DNA of 64,000 bases. Origin: Paractinoplanes ovalisporus. GTDB lineage: Bacteria > Actinomycetota > Actinomycetes > Mycobacteriales > Micromonosporaceae. The notes beneath the pieces were generated by a model that worked only from the letters and a program-made list of their open reading frames with translations, was not told the origin of the DNA and made no database searches. Both the position numbers and the translations under genes were made by a program. The stretch lies in the NCBI RefSeq assembly GCF_016834655.1, contig NZ_JAENHP010000018.1, positions 124,001 through 188,000 of the forward strand, in the 5' to 3' direction. Below are positions 31,164 to 40,645 of the stretch, in pieces (position 1 is the first letter of the stretch; each line of letters begins with the position of its first letter).

Positions 31164-32549
31164 ATGCGAGCTCATGAGGCCGGGGCGCTGCACGGCGACC
31201 TCGGACAGCGGGGCCCCGCCTGGCTGCGTACGCCGGAGGACGTGAACGCCCTGGTGCCGCAGCTGTGGCCGCGGACCGTGAGCCGCGCCGAGGCGGGCCA
31301 CCTGGAGATCGGCGGCGTCAGCGTCACCGACCTGGCGGCCGAGCACGGCACCCCGGCCTATCTGCTGGACGAGGACGACCTGCGGGCCCGATGCCGTGAC
31401 TTCGCGGCCGCGTTCGCCGACTGCGACGTCTATTACGCGGGCAAGTCGTTCCTGTGCAAGGCGGTCGTCCGGATCGTCGACGAGGAGGGCCTGCACCTCG
31501 ACGTCTGCTCGGGCGGCGAGCTCGCGGTGGCGCTGGCGGCCGGCTTCCCGGCCGAGCGGATGGGGTTCCACGGCAACAACAAGTCGATCTCCGAGCTGCG
31601 CCGGGCCCTCGAGGCCGGGGTGGGCCGGATCATCGTGGACTCGTTCGACGAGATCGATCGGCTGACCGAACTGTCGGAAAAGATGAACAAGCGCCCGGAT
31701 GTCCTGGTGCGCGTCACCGTGGGTGTCGAAGCACACACCCACGAGTTCATCGCGACCGCCCACGAGGACCAGAAGTTCGGGTTCTCCCTGGCCGGCGGTT
31801 CGGCTTTCCAGGCCGCGGTCAAGATCCTGGACGAGGGCGTCCTCGAGCTGAAGGGTCTGCACTCGCACATCGGGTCGCAGATCTTCGACACCAGCGGCTT
31901 CGAGGTCGCGGCCCGCCGCGTGCTCGAGCTGCAGGCCCAGATCCGCGACGCCCGCGGGGTCGAGCTCGAAGACCTCGACCTGGGCGGCGGCTTCGGCATC
32001 GCCTACACCACCCAGGACGACCCCAGCACCCCGGGCGACCTGGCTAAACGGCTTCACAAGATCGTCGAGTCGGAGTGCGAGCTGGCGTCGCTGCGCAAGC
32101 CGCGTCTCTCGATCGAACCGGGCCGGGCGATCGTCGGGCCCGCGGTCCTCACGCTCTACGAGGTCGGCACGGTCAAGGACGTCGACGGCATCCGTACGTA
32201 CGTCAGTGTCGACGGCGGCATGAGCGACAACATCCGTACGGCGCTGTACGACGCTTCCTACTCGGCCACGGTGGCCGGCCGGGCCAGTTCCGCCGAGCCG
32301 CTGCTGGCCCGCGTGGTGGGAAAGCATTGTGAATCCGGGGACATCGTCGTGAAGGATGAATTCCTGCCCGCCGACGTGCAGCCCGGAGATCTTCTCGCCG
32401 TGCCCGGCACCGGCGCCTACTGCCGGAGCATGGCCAGCAACTACAACCACGTGCCTCGGCCACCCGTGGTGGCGGTGCGCGATGGCGCCTCGCGCGTGAT
32501 CGTGCGGCGGGAGACCGAGGCCGACCTGCTCGCATTGGATGTTGGATGA
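31164..32549 (+). CDS. lysA: Diaminopimelate decarboxylase
   Basis: A 461-residue fold-type III PLP enzyme making L-lysine from meso-diaminopimelate. The barrel carries the Schiff-base lysine in VYYAGKSFLCKA, HSHIGSQI, and the glycine-rich phosphate site GGGFGIAY. The C-terminal beta domain has the catalytic CESGD motif. ArgS-LysA order is typical of the group. The start codon two bases after argS suggests coupled translation; the stop overlaps hom as ATGA. Length agrees with actinobacterial LysA. Confidence 0.97.
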   Translation: MRAHEAGALHGDLGQRGPAWLRTPEDVNALVPQLWPRTVSRAEAGHLEIGGVSVTDLAAEHGTPAYLLDEDDLRARCRDFAAAFADCDVYYAGKSFLCKAVVRIVDEEGLHLDVCSGGELAVALAAGFPAERMGFHGNNKSISELRRALEAGVGRIIVDSFDEIDRLTELSEKMNKRPDVLVRVTVGVEAHTHEFIATAHEDQKFGFSLAGGSAFQAAVKILDEGVLELKGLHSHIGSQIFDTSGFEVAARRVLELQAQIRDARGVELEDLDLGGGFGIAYTTQDDPSTPGDLAKRLHKIVESECELASLRKPRLSIEPGRAIVGPAVLTLYEVGTVKDVDGIRTYVSVDGGMSDNIRTALYDASYSATVAGRASSAEPLLARVVGKHCESGDIVVKDEFLPADVQPGDLLAVPGTGAYCRSMASNYNHVPRPPVVAVRDGASRVIVRRETEADLLALDVG

Positions 32550-33865
32550 CCCAGGGTGAACCGAAGAAGCCCGTCCGCCTCGCCCTGCTGGGGTGCGGCA
32601 CCGTCGGGTCGGAAGTCGTACGCCTGCTGCACGACCAGGCCGAAGATCTGACGGCCCGGATCGGCGCCCCGATCGAGATCGTCGGGATCGCGGTCCGGCG
32701 GCTCGGACGCGAGCGCGGCGACCTGCCGGTCGACCCGGGCCTGTTCACCACCGACGCCCTGGGCCTGGTCAAGCGGGACGACGTCGACGTGGTGGTCGAG
32801 GTCGTGGGCGGCATCGAGCCCGCCCGCACCTGGCTGGTCGAGGCGCTGCGGGCCGGCCGGAGCGTCATCACCGCGAACAAGGCCCTGCTGGCCGAGGACG
32901 GCGCGACCCTGCACGACGCCGCCGCTGAGGGCAACGCCGACCTCTACTACGAGGCGGCCGTGGCCGGTGCCATCCCGCTGCTGCGCCCGCTGCGTGAGTC
33001 GCTGCACGGCGACCGCGTCACCCGGGTCACCGGCATCGTGAACGGCACGACCAACTTCATCCTCTCGTCGATGGATTCGTCCGGCGCCGGGTTCAGCGAG
33101 GCGCTCGACGAGGCCACCGAGCTCGGATACGCCGAGGCCGACCCCACGGCCGACGTCGAGGGCTTCGACGCCGCGGCCAAGGCGGCCATCCTGGCCTCGC
33201 TCGCCTTCCACTCGCGGGTCACCGCGGCCGACGTGTTCCGCGAGGGCATGACCGGGGTGACCGCCGGCGACATGGCCAGCGCCAAGGAGATGGGCTGCAC
33301 GATCAAGCTGCTCTGCATCGCCGAGCGCGGGCCCGACTCGTCCGGGCAGGAATCGGTGAGCGTCCGCGTGCACCCGGCGATGATCCCGCGGAGCCACCCG
33401 CTGGCCGGGGTCGGCGACGCCTTCAACGCCGTGTTCGTCGAGGCCGAGGCGGCCGGGCAGCTCATGTTCTACGGCCGTGGGGCCGGGGGCACGCCGACCG
33501 CCAGCGCGGTGCTCGGCGACATCGTCGCGGCGGCGCGCAACCGGCTCTCGGGCACCCGCGCGCCGAGCGAGAGCAACTATGCCCACCTGCCCGTACGCCC
33601 GATCGGCGAGGCCGTGACGAGGTACCACATCAGCCTCGACGTGGCCGAGCGCCCGGGCGTGCTGGCCGCGGTGGCCGGTGTCTTCGCGCAGCACGAGGTG
33701 TCCATCGCGACGGTCCGCCAGTCGGGCCGGGCCGAGGACGCCAAGCTGGTGATCGTCACGCACGGCGCACCCGACGCGAACCTGGCCGCCACCGTCGAGG
33801 AGCTGTCGCGGCTGGACATCGTGCGCTCGATCGCGAGCGTGCTGCGGGTCGAGGGCGGCGCCTGA
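32546..33865 (+). CDS. hom: Homoserine dehydrogenase
   Basis: A 439-residue cytoplasmic enzyme reducing aspartate semialdehyde to homoserine, the branch to threonine and methionine. The NAD(P) fold begins with LLGCGTVGSEV. The catalytic region contains VNGTTNFILSSM and the ADPTADVEGFDAAAKAAILASLAF signature. A C-terminal ACT domain (ISLDVAERPGVLAAVAGVFAQHEVSIATVRQ) should give feedback control by threonine, as in Corynebacterium. It overlaps lysA by four bases. Confidence 0.97.
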   Translation: MTQGEPKKPVRLALLGCGTVGSEVVRLLHDQAEDLTARIGAPIEIVGIAVRRLGRERGDLPVDPGLFTTDALGLVKRDDVDVVVEVVGGIEPARTWLVEALRAGRSVITANKALLAEDGATLHDAAAEGNADLYYEAAVAGAIPLLRPLRESLHGDRVTRVTGIVNGTTNFILSSMDSSGAGFSEALDEATELGYAEADPTADVEGFDAAAKAAILASLAFHSRVTAADVFREGMTGVTAGDMASAKEMGCTIKLLCIAERGPDSSGQESVSVRVHPAMIPRSHPLAGVGDAFNAVFVEAEAAGQLMFYGRGAGGTPTASAVLGDIVAAARNRLSGTRAPSESNYAHLPVRPIGEAVTRYHISLDVAERPGVLAAVAGVFAQHEVSIATVRQSGRAEDAKLVIVTHGAPDANLAATVEELSRLDIVRSIASVLRVEGGA

Positions 33866-33889
33866 CCGTCCCGAGGAGTGAACTTCCGT

Positions 33890-33921
33890 CCCAAGATTCG
33901 GCATTCTGCGACACTCTTGGG
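33890..33921 (+). promoter_or_regulatory. Inverted repeat between hom and thrC
   Basis: CCCAAGA (33890-33896) and TCTTGGG (33915-33921) form a perfect seven-base inverted repeat with an 18-base loop, 30 bases before the thrC start. It could be an operator or an mRNA hairpin that sets thrC expression apart from hom. No T-run follows. Confidence 0.4.
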
Positions 33922-33951
33922 CGTCGAGGTCGAACCGTGAGGAGAAGTGCC

Positions 33952-35001
33952 ATGTATCGGGGACTCATCGAGGCATATCGGGACCGGCTGCCGGTCACCG
34001 ACAAGACCCCGGTGATCACGCTGCACGAGGGCAACACGCCGCTCGTGCCGGCGCCGGTGCTGTCGGCGCGCACCGGGGCCGACGTCTACCTCAAGGTCGA
34101 GGGGGCCAACCCGACCGGCTCGTTCAAGGACCGCGGCATGACCATGGCCGTGTCCAAGGCGGTCGAGGAGGGCGCCAAGGCGATCATCTGCGCGTCCACC
34201 GGCAACACCAGCGCCTCGGCCGCGGCCTATGCGGCCCGGGCCGGGGTGACCTGTGCCGTGCTCGTGCCCCAGGGCAAGATCGCGCTGGGCAAGCTGGCCC
34301 AGGCCCTCGTCCACGGCGCGAAGTTGCTGCAGGTCAGTGGCAACTTCGACGACTGCCTGGCGCTCGCCTCGAAGCTCTCGCAGGACTTCCCGGTCTCGCT
34401 GGTCAACTCGGTCAACATCTTCCGGCTGCACGGCCAGAAGACGGCCTCCTTCGAGATCGTCGAGGCGCTGGGCGACGCGCCCGACATCCACTGCCTCCCC
34501 GTGGGCAACGCCGGCAACATCTCGGCCTACTGGATGGGCTATCAGGAGGACAAGGAGGCGGGCAACAGCACCCGCCTGCCGCGCATGTTCGGCTTCCAGG
34601 CCTCGGGGGCCGCGCCGATCGTCACCGGCAAGGTCGTCGAGGAGCCCTCCACGATCGCCACCGCCATCCGCATCGGCAACCCGGCCAGCTGGACCAAGGC
34701 GCTCGACGCGCGGGACGCCTCGGGCGGCCTGATCTCCGCCGTCACCGACCGCGAGATCCTGAGCGCCTATCGGCTGCTGGCCCGCGAGGTCGGCGTGTTC
34801 GTCGAGCTCGGCAGCGCGGCCAGCGTCGCCGGTCTGCTGCAGCAGGCGGCCGACGGCAAGATCCCGGCCGGCTCGACCGTCGTCTGCACGGTCACCGGGC
34901 ACGGCCTCAAGGACCCGGAGTGGGCGATCTCGACCGCCCCGTCGCCGACCACCATCCAGAACGACGTGCTGATCGCGGCCCGCGAGCTGGGCCTGGCCTG
35001 A
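33952..35001 (+). CDS. thrC: Threonine synthase
   Basis: A 349-residue fold-type II PLP enzyme that turns O-phosphohomoserine into threonine. The PLP lysine is in NPTGSFKDRGM, the phosphate site in STGNTSASAAAYAARAG, and a later block reads PVGNAGNISAYWMGY. The short form matches actinobacterial ThrC. The ATG at 33952 has AGGAG at good spacing; the in-frame GTG at 33937 is less likely. It lies 86 bases after hom, but thrB is 5.6 kb away instead of directly after. Confidence 0.97.
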   Translation: MYRGLIEAYRDRLPVTDKTPVITLHEGNTPLVPAPVLSARTGADVYLKVEGANPTGSFKDRGMTMAVSKAVEEGAKAIICASTGNTSASAAAYAARAGVTCAVLVPQGKIALGKLAQALVHGAKLLQVSGNFDDCLALASKLSQDFPVSLVNSVNIFRLHGQKTASFEIVEALGDAPDIHCLPVGNAGNISAYWMGYQEDKEAGNSTRLPRMFGFQASGAAPIVTGKVVEEPSTIATAIRIGNPASWTKALDARDASGGLISAVTDREILSAYRLLAREVGVFVELGSAASVAGLLQQAADGKIPAGSTVVCTVTGHGLKDPEWAISTAPSPTTIQNDVLIAARELGLA

Positions 35002-35023
35002 CCCGGCCGGGTGGGAAAAGGGG

Positions 35024-35485
35024 CTAGGCCTCGCCGGCCTCGCCGGCTTCGCCGGCCTCGGCCGCCTTGATGATCAGCGCCGTCGCCTGAGCGACCAGAT
35101 CGAGCTCCTCGGCTGAGAGGCGGCTGAGGAGCGCGCGCATCTTCTCGTCCCCGGCGTTGAAGATGCTCCCGATGAGATCGCGGCCCGTGCGTGTCAGCGC
35201 GATCCGGCGTACGCGCCGGTCGTGCGGATCTTCCGCGCGGGCCACCAGGTCCTGCACCACGAGCCGGTCGACCATGCCGGTCAGCGCGGCCGCGCCGATC
35301 CCGAGCATTCCGGCCAGCTCACTGCCCGAGACACTGCCGTGGCGGGCGAGCAGCATGAGGATTTTGAGCTGCGACAGGGTCAGGTGCGAGGAGAAGAGAG
35401 GATCCTCTCGGTCCTCCGCAATCAGATCCTTCAGCCGCTCCTGCGCGCCCATAATGTCCGCGATGAGCTGTTCTTTGTCGGCCAT
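35024..35485 (-). CDS. MarR family transcriptional regulator
   Basis: A 153-residue winged-helix dimer. The core reads LTLSQLKILMLLARHGSVSGSELAGMLGIGAAALTGMVDRLVVQDLVARAEDPHDRRVRRIALTRTGRDLI, the full MarR DNA-binding region. The C-terminus ends in a repeat, AGEAGEAGEA, coded by four 9-bp copies at about 35030-35064. GGAGGGG precedes the ATG. It is divergent from an RND permease, with an AT-rich inverted repeat between them, so it most likely represses the pump and perhaps itself. Confidence 0.9.
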   Translation of the reverse strand: MADKEQLIADIMGAQERLKDLIAEDREDPLFSSHLTLSQLKILMLLARHGSVSGSELAGMLGIGAAALTGMVDRLVVQDLVARAEDPHDRRVRRIALTRTGRDLIGSIFNAGDEKMRALLSRLSAEELDLVAQATALIIKAAEAGEAGEAGEA

Positions 35486-35674
35486 CGCGGACCCCTCCTC
35501 TGTGACGCGCTCGAGATGGGATGACCGATCTGCGTCCATCCGTCGCGGAGCTCTCTGTGTCGCGGTGATGGCCGGCCTGCGTCCCCGTCCGACCACCTCG
35601 CCCGCCACCCGAACCGGAACAGGGGCGGTCTTTCGAGTCGGACGCTACCAGCGCGCCCCGGCGGAAAACCATTT

Positions 35675-35709
35675 GTTCGTGTCGGGCAAAATATTTATGC
35701 TGGACGAAC
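35675..35709. promoter_or_regulatory. Candidate MarR operator and RND promoter
   Basis: GTTCGT (35675-35680) and ACGAAC (35704-35709) form an inverted repeat around an AT-rich core with the palindrome AAATATTT (35688-35695). Such AT-rich sequence is rare in this window. The site lies 20 bases before the RND start and in the gap shared with MarR. Confidence 0.55.
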
Positions 35710-35728
35710 TTTTACCGGGGGAGCGCAC

Positions 35729-38700
35729 ATGTCATTCCTGACCCGGCTGAGCCTCGCCAACCGAGGCCTCGTCGCCCTGATCGCCATCATCGTCGCCGGC
35801 TTCGGCCTCGTCGCCATCCCATCGCTGAAACAGCAGCTGTTCCCGTCGATCGAGTTCCCCGCGGCCTTCGTGACCGCGACCCTGCCGGGCGCCGGCCCGG
35901 AGATCATCCAGGACCAGATCACCGAACCGCTCGAGGACGCCGCGAAGGGCCTCGACGGCATCGACAGCGTCACGTCCAGCACCCGCGAGGGCCTGGCGAC
36001 CGTGACCGTCATGTTCGTCTACGGCACCGACGTCGACTCGGCCGTCAACCAGCTCACCACCGCGGTGAACCGGATCCAGCCGACCCTGCCCGACAACGTC
36101 ACCCCGACGATCTTCGCGGGCGGCACCGACGACATCCCGGCGATCGTGCTGGCCGCGTCGGGTGGCGGCGGTGACGAGAGCGCGCTGCTCGAGCGGCTCA
36201 ACGACACCGTGGTGCCCGAGCTCAACGCGATCGACGGCGTCCGCGACACGCAGGTCACGGGCGCCCGCGAGGCCCAGGTCGTGATCACGCCCGACCTGGC
36301 CAAGCTGACCGCGGCCGGGGTCACCCCGCAGGCGATCACCACCGTGCTGCAGCAGAACGGCATCTCGGTGCCGGCGGGCGCGGTCACCGAGGGCAGCCGG
36401 TCGTTGTCGGTGCAGGTGGGCTCGGCGCTCACCTCGGTCGACCAGCTCAAGCAGGTCTACCTCACCGGTTCCAAGGGCCCGGTGCAGCTCGGCTCGGTCG
36501 CCACGGTCGAGAGCAAGCTGCCCGCCGCCACGTCCTACACCCGCACCGACGGCGTCGACAGCCTGGGCATCGCGGTCACCGCCCGGCCCGACGGCAACCC
36601 GGTCGAGATCTCGCACGAGGTGCGCGACAAGCTGGCCGACCTGCAGAAGGCCTCCGGCGCCACCCTGACCGTGGTGGTCGACCAGGCGCCGTTCGTCGAG
36701 CGCTCGATCGAGAGCCTCACCACCGAGGGTCTGCTCGGTCTGGTCATGGCCGTGATCGTCATCCTGGTCTTCCTGCTCTCGATCCGCTCGACGCTGGTCA
36801 CGGCCGTGTCGATCCCGCTGTCGGTGCTGATCGCCCTGATCGCGCTCTGGACCGGCGACTACACCCTCAACCTGCTCACCCTGGGCGCGCTGACCATCGC
36901 GGTCGGGCGCGTGGTGGACGACTCGATCGTCGTCCTGGAGAACATCAAGAGACATCTCGAGTACGGGGAACCGAAGGTCCACGCGATCATCTCGGCCGTC
37001 CGTGAGGTCTCCGGCGCGGTGACCGCGTCCACCCTGACCACGGTGGCCGTGTTCGCCCCGATCGCCCTGGTCGGCGGTCTGGTCGGTCAGATCTTCTCGT
37101 CGTTCGCCATCACCGTCACCGTGGCCCTGCTGGCCTCGCTGTTCGTGGCCCTGACGGTGGTGCCGGTGCTGGCCTACTGGTTCCTCAAGCCGCCGCCCGA
37201 GGGCGCCGACTCCGAGGCGACCCGCAAGGCGGCCGAGGAGAAGGAGCTCCGCAGCCCGCTGCAGCGCGGCTATCTGCCGGTCATCCGGTTCGCGACCAAG
37301 CGGCGCTGGACCACCCTGGCGATCGGCCTGGTCGTGCTGATCGGCACGCTCGGCCTGGCGTCCCGGCTCGAGACCAACTTCATCGACCAGTCCGGCCAGG
37401 ACTCGCTGTCGATCACGCAGGAGATGCCGGTCGGCACCAACCTGGCCGCCACCAATGCCGCGGCCAAGCAGGTCGAGCAGGTGCTGGCCGACACCGAGGG
37501 CGTCAAGACCTACCAGGTGTCGCTCGGCAGCGGCGGCGACTTCAACCCGTTCGTCGGTGGCGGCGGCGCCAGCGCGGCCAGCTTCAACGTCGGTCTCGAC
37601 GAGGACGTCGACTCGGTGAAGCTCACCGACGAGCTGCGTGACAAGTTCGCCGCGATGAACGGGATCGGTGAGGTCAGCGTCGGCGGCGACAGCTCCGGTC
37701 TGGGCGGCGGCAACGAGCTGACCGTGCAGGTCAAGGCGGCCGACACCGACGCGCTGACCCAGGCCACCGAGCAGGTCCAGCAGGCCATGTCCGGCACCGC
37801 GGGCCTGGTCGAGGTCAAGAGCTCGCTCGCGGCCAGCGTCCCGCGGCTCGACGTGACGGTGAAGCGCGAGGTCGCCGCCTCGTACGGGCTGACCGAGGCC
37901 GGGATCGCCCAGAGCGTGGCCGGCGCCTTCCGGTCGGCCCCGGCCGGCTCGATGAGCGTCGACGGCTCCTCGCAAGATGTCGTGATCTCGTTCGGCTCGG
38001 CCCCGGCCGACCCGGAGGCGCTGCGGAAGATGCCGATCACCACGGCCCGCGGCCCGGTGCCGCTGAGCACGCTGGCCGACGTCAAGGAGGTCAACGGGCC
38101 CGAGGAGGTCACCCGCATCGACGGCGACCGCACGGTCTCCGTGACCGGCACGGCGACCGGCTCCGACCTCGGCGCCGCCACCCGCGACCTGCAGAGCAAG
38201 CTCGACGACCTGACCCTGCCGGCCGGCGCCACCGCGACCATCGGCGGCACCAGCGCCGACCAGGCCGAGGCGTTCCAGCAGCTGGGGCTGGCCGTGCTGG
38301 CCGCCATCGCGATCGTCTTCATCATCATGGTGGCGACGTTCCGCAGCCTGATCCAGCCGGTGATCCTGCTGGTGTCGATCCCGTTCGCGGCGACCGGCGC
38401 GATCGCGCTGCTGCTGATCACCGGCACCCCGCTCGGCGTACCGGCGCTGATCGGTGTATTGATGCTCGTCGGCATCGTTGTGACAAATGCCATCGTGCTG
38501 ATGGATCTGATCAATCACTACCGCGCGGCCGGCATGGGCGTGCAGGAAGCGGTGATCGAGGGCGGCCGGCACCGTCTGCGGCCGATCCTCATGACCGCCA
38601 TCGCGACCATCTTCGCGCTGATCCCGATGGCCCTCGGCCTCACCGGCGAGGGCGGCTTCATCTCGCAGCCACTGGCCATTGTGGTCATCGGCGGCCTGGT

Positions 38701-38959
38701 CAGCTCGACGCTGCTCACGCTGGTGCTGGTGCCGACGCTCTACACCATGGTCGAGAACAGCAAGGAGAAGCGGCGCCTCAAGCGGATCGCCAAGCGGGGC
38801 GGCGCCCCGGTGCCGGCCGACGACACGCCGGCCGACGCCCCGGCGCCGGACGACGAGGAGCGTGAGGAGGAGCCGAAGCCGCAGCCGAGCGGCGCGCTCC
38901 GCGGCTACACCGACCAGTTCGAGGTGCTCAAGATGCCGAAGCGTCCCGACACCGCCTGA
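35729..38959 (+). CDS. RND family (HAE1/AcrB-type) efflux permease
   Basis: A 1076-residue proton-driven exporter. It has 12 predicted membrane helices in two halves: an N-terminal helix (GLVALIAIIVAGFGLVAIPS), a large outer porter domain (residues about 35-330), helices 2-6 with the signature GRVVDDSIVVLENI (Asp pair for proton relay), a second outer domain (about 560-860), and helices 8-12. The acidic, proline-rich tail has about 70 residues. HAE1 pumps normally need a membrane-fusion protein and outer-membrane channel; neither is encoded here, as expected for a Gram-positive. GGGGGAG precedes the ATG. Likely regulated by the divergent MarR protein. Confidence 0.9.
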   Translation: MSFLTRLSLANRGLVALIAIIVAGFGLVAIPSLKQQLFPSIEFPAAFVTATLPGAGPEIIQDQITEPLEDAAKGLDGIDSVTSSTREGLATVTVMFVYGTDVDSAVNQLTTAVNRIQPTLPDNVTPTIFAGGTDDIPAIVLAASGGGGDESALLERLNDTVVPELNAIDGVRDTQVTGAREAQVVITPDLAKLTAAGVTPQAITTVLQQNGISVPAGAVTEGSRSLSVQVGSALTSVDQLKQVYLTGSKGPVQLGSVATVESKLPAATSYTRTDGVDSLGIAVTARPDGNPVEISHEVRDKLADLQKASGATLTVVVDQAPFVERSIESLTTEGLLGLVMAVIVILVFLLSIRSTLVTAVSIPLSVLIALIALWTGDYTLNLLTLGALTIAVGRVVDDSIVVLENIKRHLEYGEPKVHAIISAVREVSGAVTASTLTTVAVFAPIALVGGLVGQIFSSFAITVTVALLASLFVALTVVPVLAYWFLKPPPEGADSEATRKAAEEKELRSPLQRGYLPVIRFATKRRWTTLAIGLVVLIGTLGLASRLETNFIDQSGQDSLSITQEMPVGTNLAATNAAAKQVEQVLADTEGVKTYQVSLGSGGDFNPFVGGGGASAASFNVGLDEDVDSVKLTDELRDKFAAMNGIGEVSVGGDSSGLGGGNELTVQVKAADTDALTQATEQVQQAMSGTAGLVEVKSSLAASVPRLDVTVKREVAASYGLTEAGIAQSVAGAFRSAPAGSMSVDGSSQDVVISFGSAPADPEALRKMPITTARGPVPLSTLADVKEVNGPEEVTRIDGDRTVSVTGTATGSDLGAATRDLQSKLDDLTLPAGATATIGGTSADQAEAFQQLGLAVLAAIAIVFIIMVATFRSLIQPVILLVSIPFAATGAIALLLITGTPLGVPALIGVLMLVGIVVTNAIVLMDLINHYRAAGMGVQEAVIEGGRHRLRPILMTAIATIFALIPMALGLTGEGGFISQPLAIVVIGGLVSSTLLTLVLVPTLYTMVENSKEKRRLKRIAKRGGAPVPADDTPADAPAPDDEEREEEPKPQPSGALRGYTDQFEVLKMPKRPDTA

Positions 38960-39005
38960 CAGCAGTTCCCTCGTTCCCCGGGCGGCCGGTCAAGGTCGCC
39001 CGGGG

Positions 39006-39011
39006 TAACGT
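39006..39011 (+). promoter_or_regulatory. Possible -10 box of the MFS gene
   Basis: TAACGT, within the palindrome GGGG-TAACGT-CCCC, is followed by eight bases and the GTG at 39020. The hairpin could also act as a weak terminator for the RND gene. Both readings are open. Confidence 0.3.
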
Positions 39012-39019
39012 CCCCGTAC

Positions 39020-40252
39020 GTGGCAACAGCGTTTTCGGTCGTTACCGGCAACCGGGATTTCCGTCGGCTCTTCGCGGCCGAGCTCGTGGTCTTCGGCGCC
39101 GACTGGTTCGTGATGGTTCCGCTGCTCGTGCTGCTGCCCGAGCTCACCGGCAGCGGCGTGTGGGGCGGCCTGGTGCTCGCCGCCGACACCGGCATCAACG
39201 CGCTGCTTCTGCCCTACACCGGCACGATCGCCGACCGGTTCGACCGGCGGAAGATCCTCATCGTGGCGAACCTGGCCGCGTTCGCCGCTGTTCTCCTTCT
39301 TTTCACCGTCCGCTCACCGGCCACGGCCCCGCTCGCCCTCGTCGCGATCGGGGCGATGGCCGTGGCCAAGGCGTTCTATTCACCCGCCGCCTCGGCCGCG
39401 CTGCCCAACGTGGTGGACAAGGCCGACCTGGCCGCCGCCAACACCGTGTCAGGCTCGGCCTGGGGCACGATGACGATCGTCGGGGCCTCGCTCGGCGGCG
39501 TGGTGGGCGCGGCCTTCGGCCCGTACGTCTGCTTCGGGGTCACCGCCGCTCTGCTGCTCATGGGCGCCGCGGTCACCGCCACGATCCGCCGCCCGCTGCA
39601 GGCCGAGCGGGAGACGGACACGCCGGCGCCACGCACCCGGCACGCGCTGCGCGAGTCGTTCGGCTATCTGCGGCAGAACCCGCGCATCCGGGCCCTGGTG
39701 ACCGTGAAGATGGCGGCCGGCCTGGGCAACGGCGTGCTGACCGTCTTCCCGCTGATCGCCGCCATGCACGGCGCCGGGGTGCTGGGCGCGGGCCTCCTTT
39801 TCGCCGTACGCGGGGCGGGCGCGCTGGCCGGCCCGTTCGTGCTGGGCCCGGTGATCCGCCGGCGCTCGTGGCTCTTCCCCGGGCTCGCGCTCTCGATGTC
39901 GCTCTACGGCCTCGGCTACCTCGGTGTGGCCGTCGCCCCGTGGTTCCCGGTCGTGCTGCTGCTGGTCTTCGTCGCGCATCTCGCGGGCGGCGCCAACTGG
40001 ACCCTGTCGAACTACGCGCTGCAGGGTGAGGTGCCCGACCGGCTGCGCGGGCGGGTCTTCTCCACCGATCTGATGCTCGCGACGCTGGCCATCGCGCTCA
40101 GTCAGCTGGGTGCGACCGCCGTGGTCGACCTGGTCGACGAGCGGGTGATCCTGGCCGGCTGTGGCCTGGTCACGCTGGTCTACGCGATCGGCTGGCGGAT
40201 CGCGACGCGGCGGATGGCCCCGGCCGGGCCGTCAGTGATCACCACCCGGTGA
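39020..40252 (+). CDS. MFS transporter, enterobactin-exporter-like
   Basis: A 410-residue, 12-helix transporter. Motif A is in YTGTIADRFDRRKILIVANL between helices 2 and 3. Later blocks include AVAKAFYSPAASAALPNVVDKADLAAANTVSGSAWGTMTIVGASLGG and NYALQGEVPDRLRGRVFSTDLM. These match the EntS/MFS_3-type exporters. The GTG start lies 60 bases after the RND stop. The substrate is unknown; both transporters may share regulation. It ends with a 21-base overlap with the convergent membrane protein gene. Confidence 0.85.
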   Translation: MATAFSVVTGNRDFRRLFAAELVVFGADWFVMVPLLVLLPELTGSGVWGGLVLAADTGINALLLPYTGTIADRFDRRKILIVANLAAFAAVLLLFTVRSPATAPLALVAIGAMAVAKAFYSPAASAALPNVVDKADLAAANTVSGSAWGTMTIVGASLGGVVGAAFGPYVCFGVTAALLLMGAAVTATIRRPLQAERETDTPAPRTRHALRESFGYLRQNPRIRALVTVKMAAGLGNGVLTVFPLIAAMHGAGVLGAGLLFAVRGAGALAGPFVLGPVIRRRSWLFPGLALSMSLYGLGYLGVAVAPWFPVVLLLVFVAHLAGGANWTLSNYALQGEVPDRLRGRVFSTDLMLATLAIALSQLGATAVVDLVDERVILAGCGLVTLVYAIGWRIATRRMAPAGPSVITTR

Positions 40253-40639
40253 CCGCGCCGACTCGGCCCGGAGGATCGCGAACGCGCCCACCAGCAGGCC
40301 CAGCCCGCCCGCGAAGACCACCGCCAGCATGAGCCCGACCACGCTGCTGATCAGGCCGAACTGGGCCGCCGACCAGCCGGAGCGGCCGATGATCTGGGTG
40401 AACGTGATGTTCCACGCGACCGACGCCAGAGCCTGGCTGAGCAGCACGACCAGGCCGGCCCGGGCCAGCGTCTGGCTGCGGCCGGGCAGCCGGCGCTGTG
40501 GCGAGGCGAGCACGACCAGACCGCCGACCAGCACGGCGATGACCGGGAGCTGCACCACGAAGAACCCGATGAAGGAGCCCAGAGCAATCACGACGCCGAA
40601 CGTACCGGGGGCATATGACAAAAGATCAAGACCTAACAT
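40232..40639 (-). CDS. Small membrane protein, function unknown
   Basis: The frame from the ATG at 40637-40639 gives 135 residues with about four hydrophobic helices (FGVVIALGSFIGFFVVQL, IAVLVGGLVVLA, AGLVVLLSQALASVAW, GLISSVVGLMLAVVFAGGLGLLVG). That start would abut the thrB promoter region; a GTG at 40589-40591 leaves room for promoters and may be the real start. No known domain was recognised. It is divergent from thrB and convergent with the MFS gene. Confidence 0.6.
   Translation of the reverse strand: MLGLDLLSYAPGTFGVVIALGSFIGFFVVQLPVIAVLVGGLVVLASPQRRLPGRSQTLARAGLVVLLSQALASVAWNITFTQIIGRSGWSAAQFGLISSVVGLMLAVVFAGGLGLLVGAFAILRAESARSPGGDH
40634..40639 (+). promoter_or_regulatory. -10 box of thrB
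   Basis: TAACAT is followed by six bases and the ATG at 40646, with no ribosome site. This suggests thrB is transcribed from its own leaderless promoter, separately from hom-thrC. Confidence 0.5.
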
Positions 40640-40645
40640 GTGGCG

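Noticed and set aside
35732..38572. A 946-codon open frame antisense to the RND gene
   Set aside because: It mirrors the third-position GC bias of the true gene. The translation is low in hydrophobic order, full of His/Arg/Gln/Asp, and has no domain.
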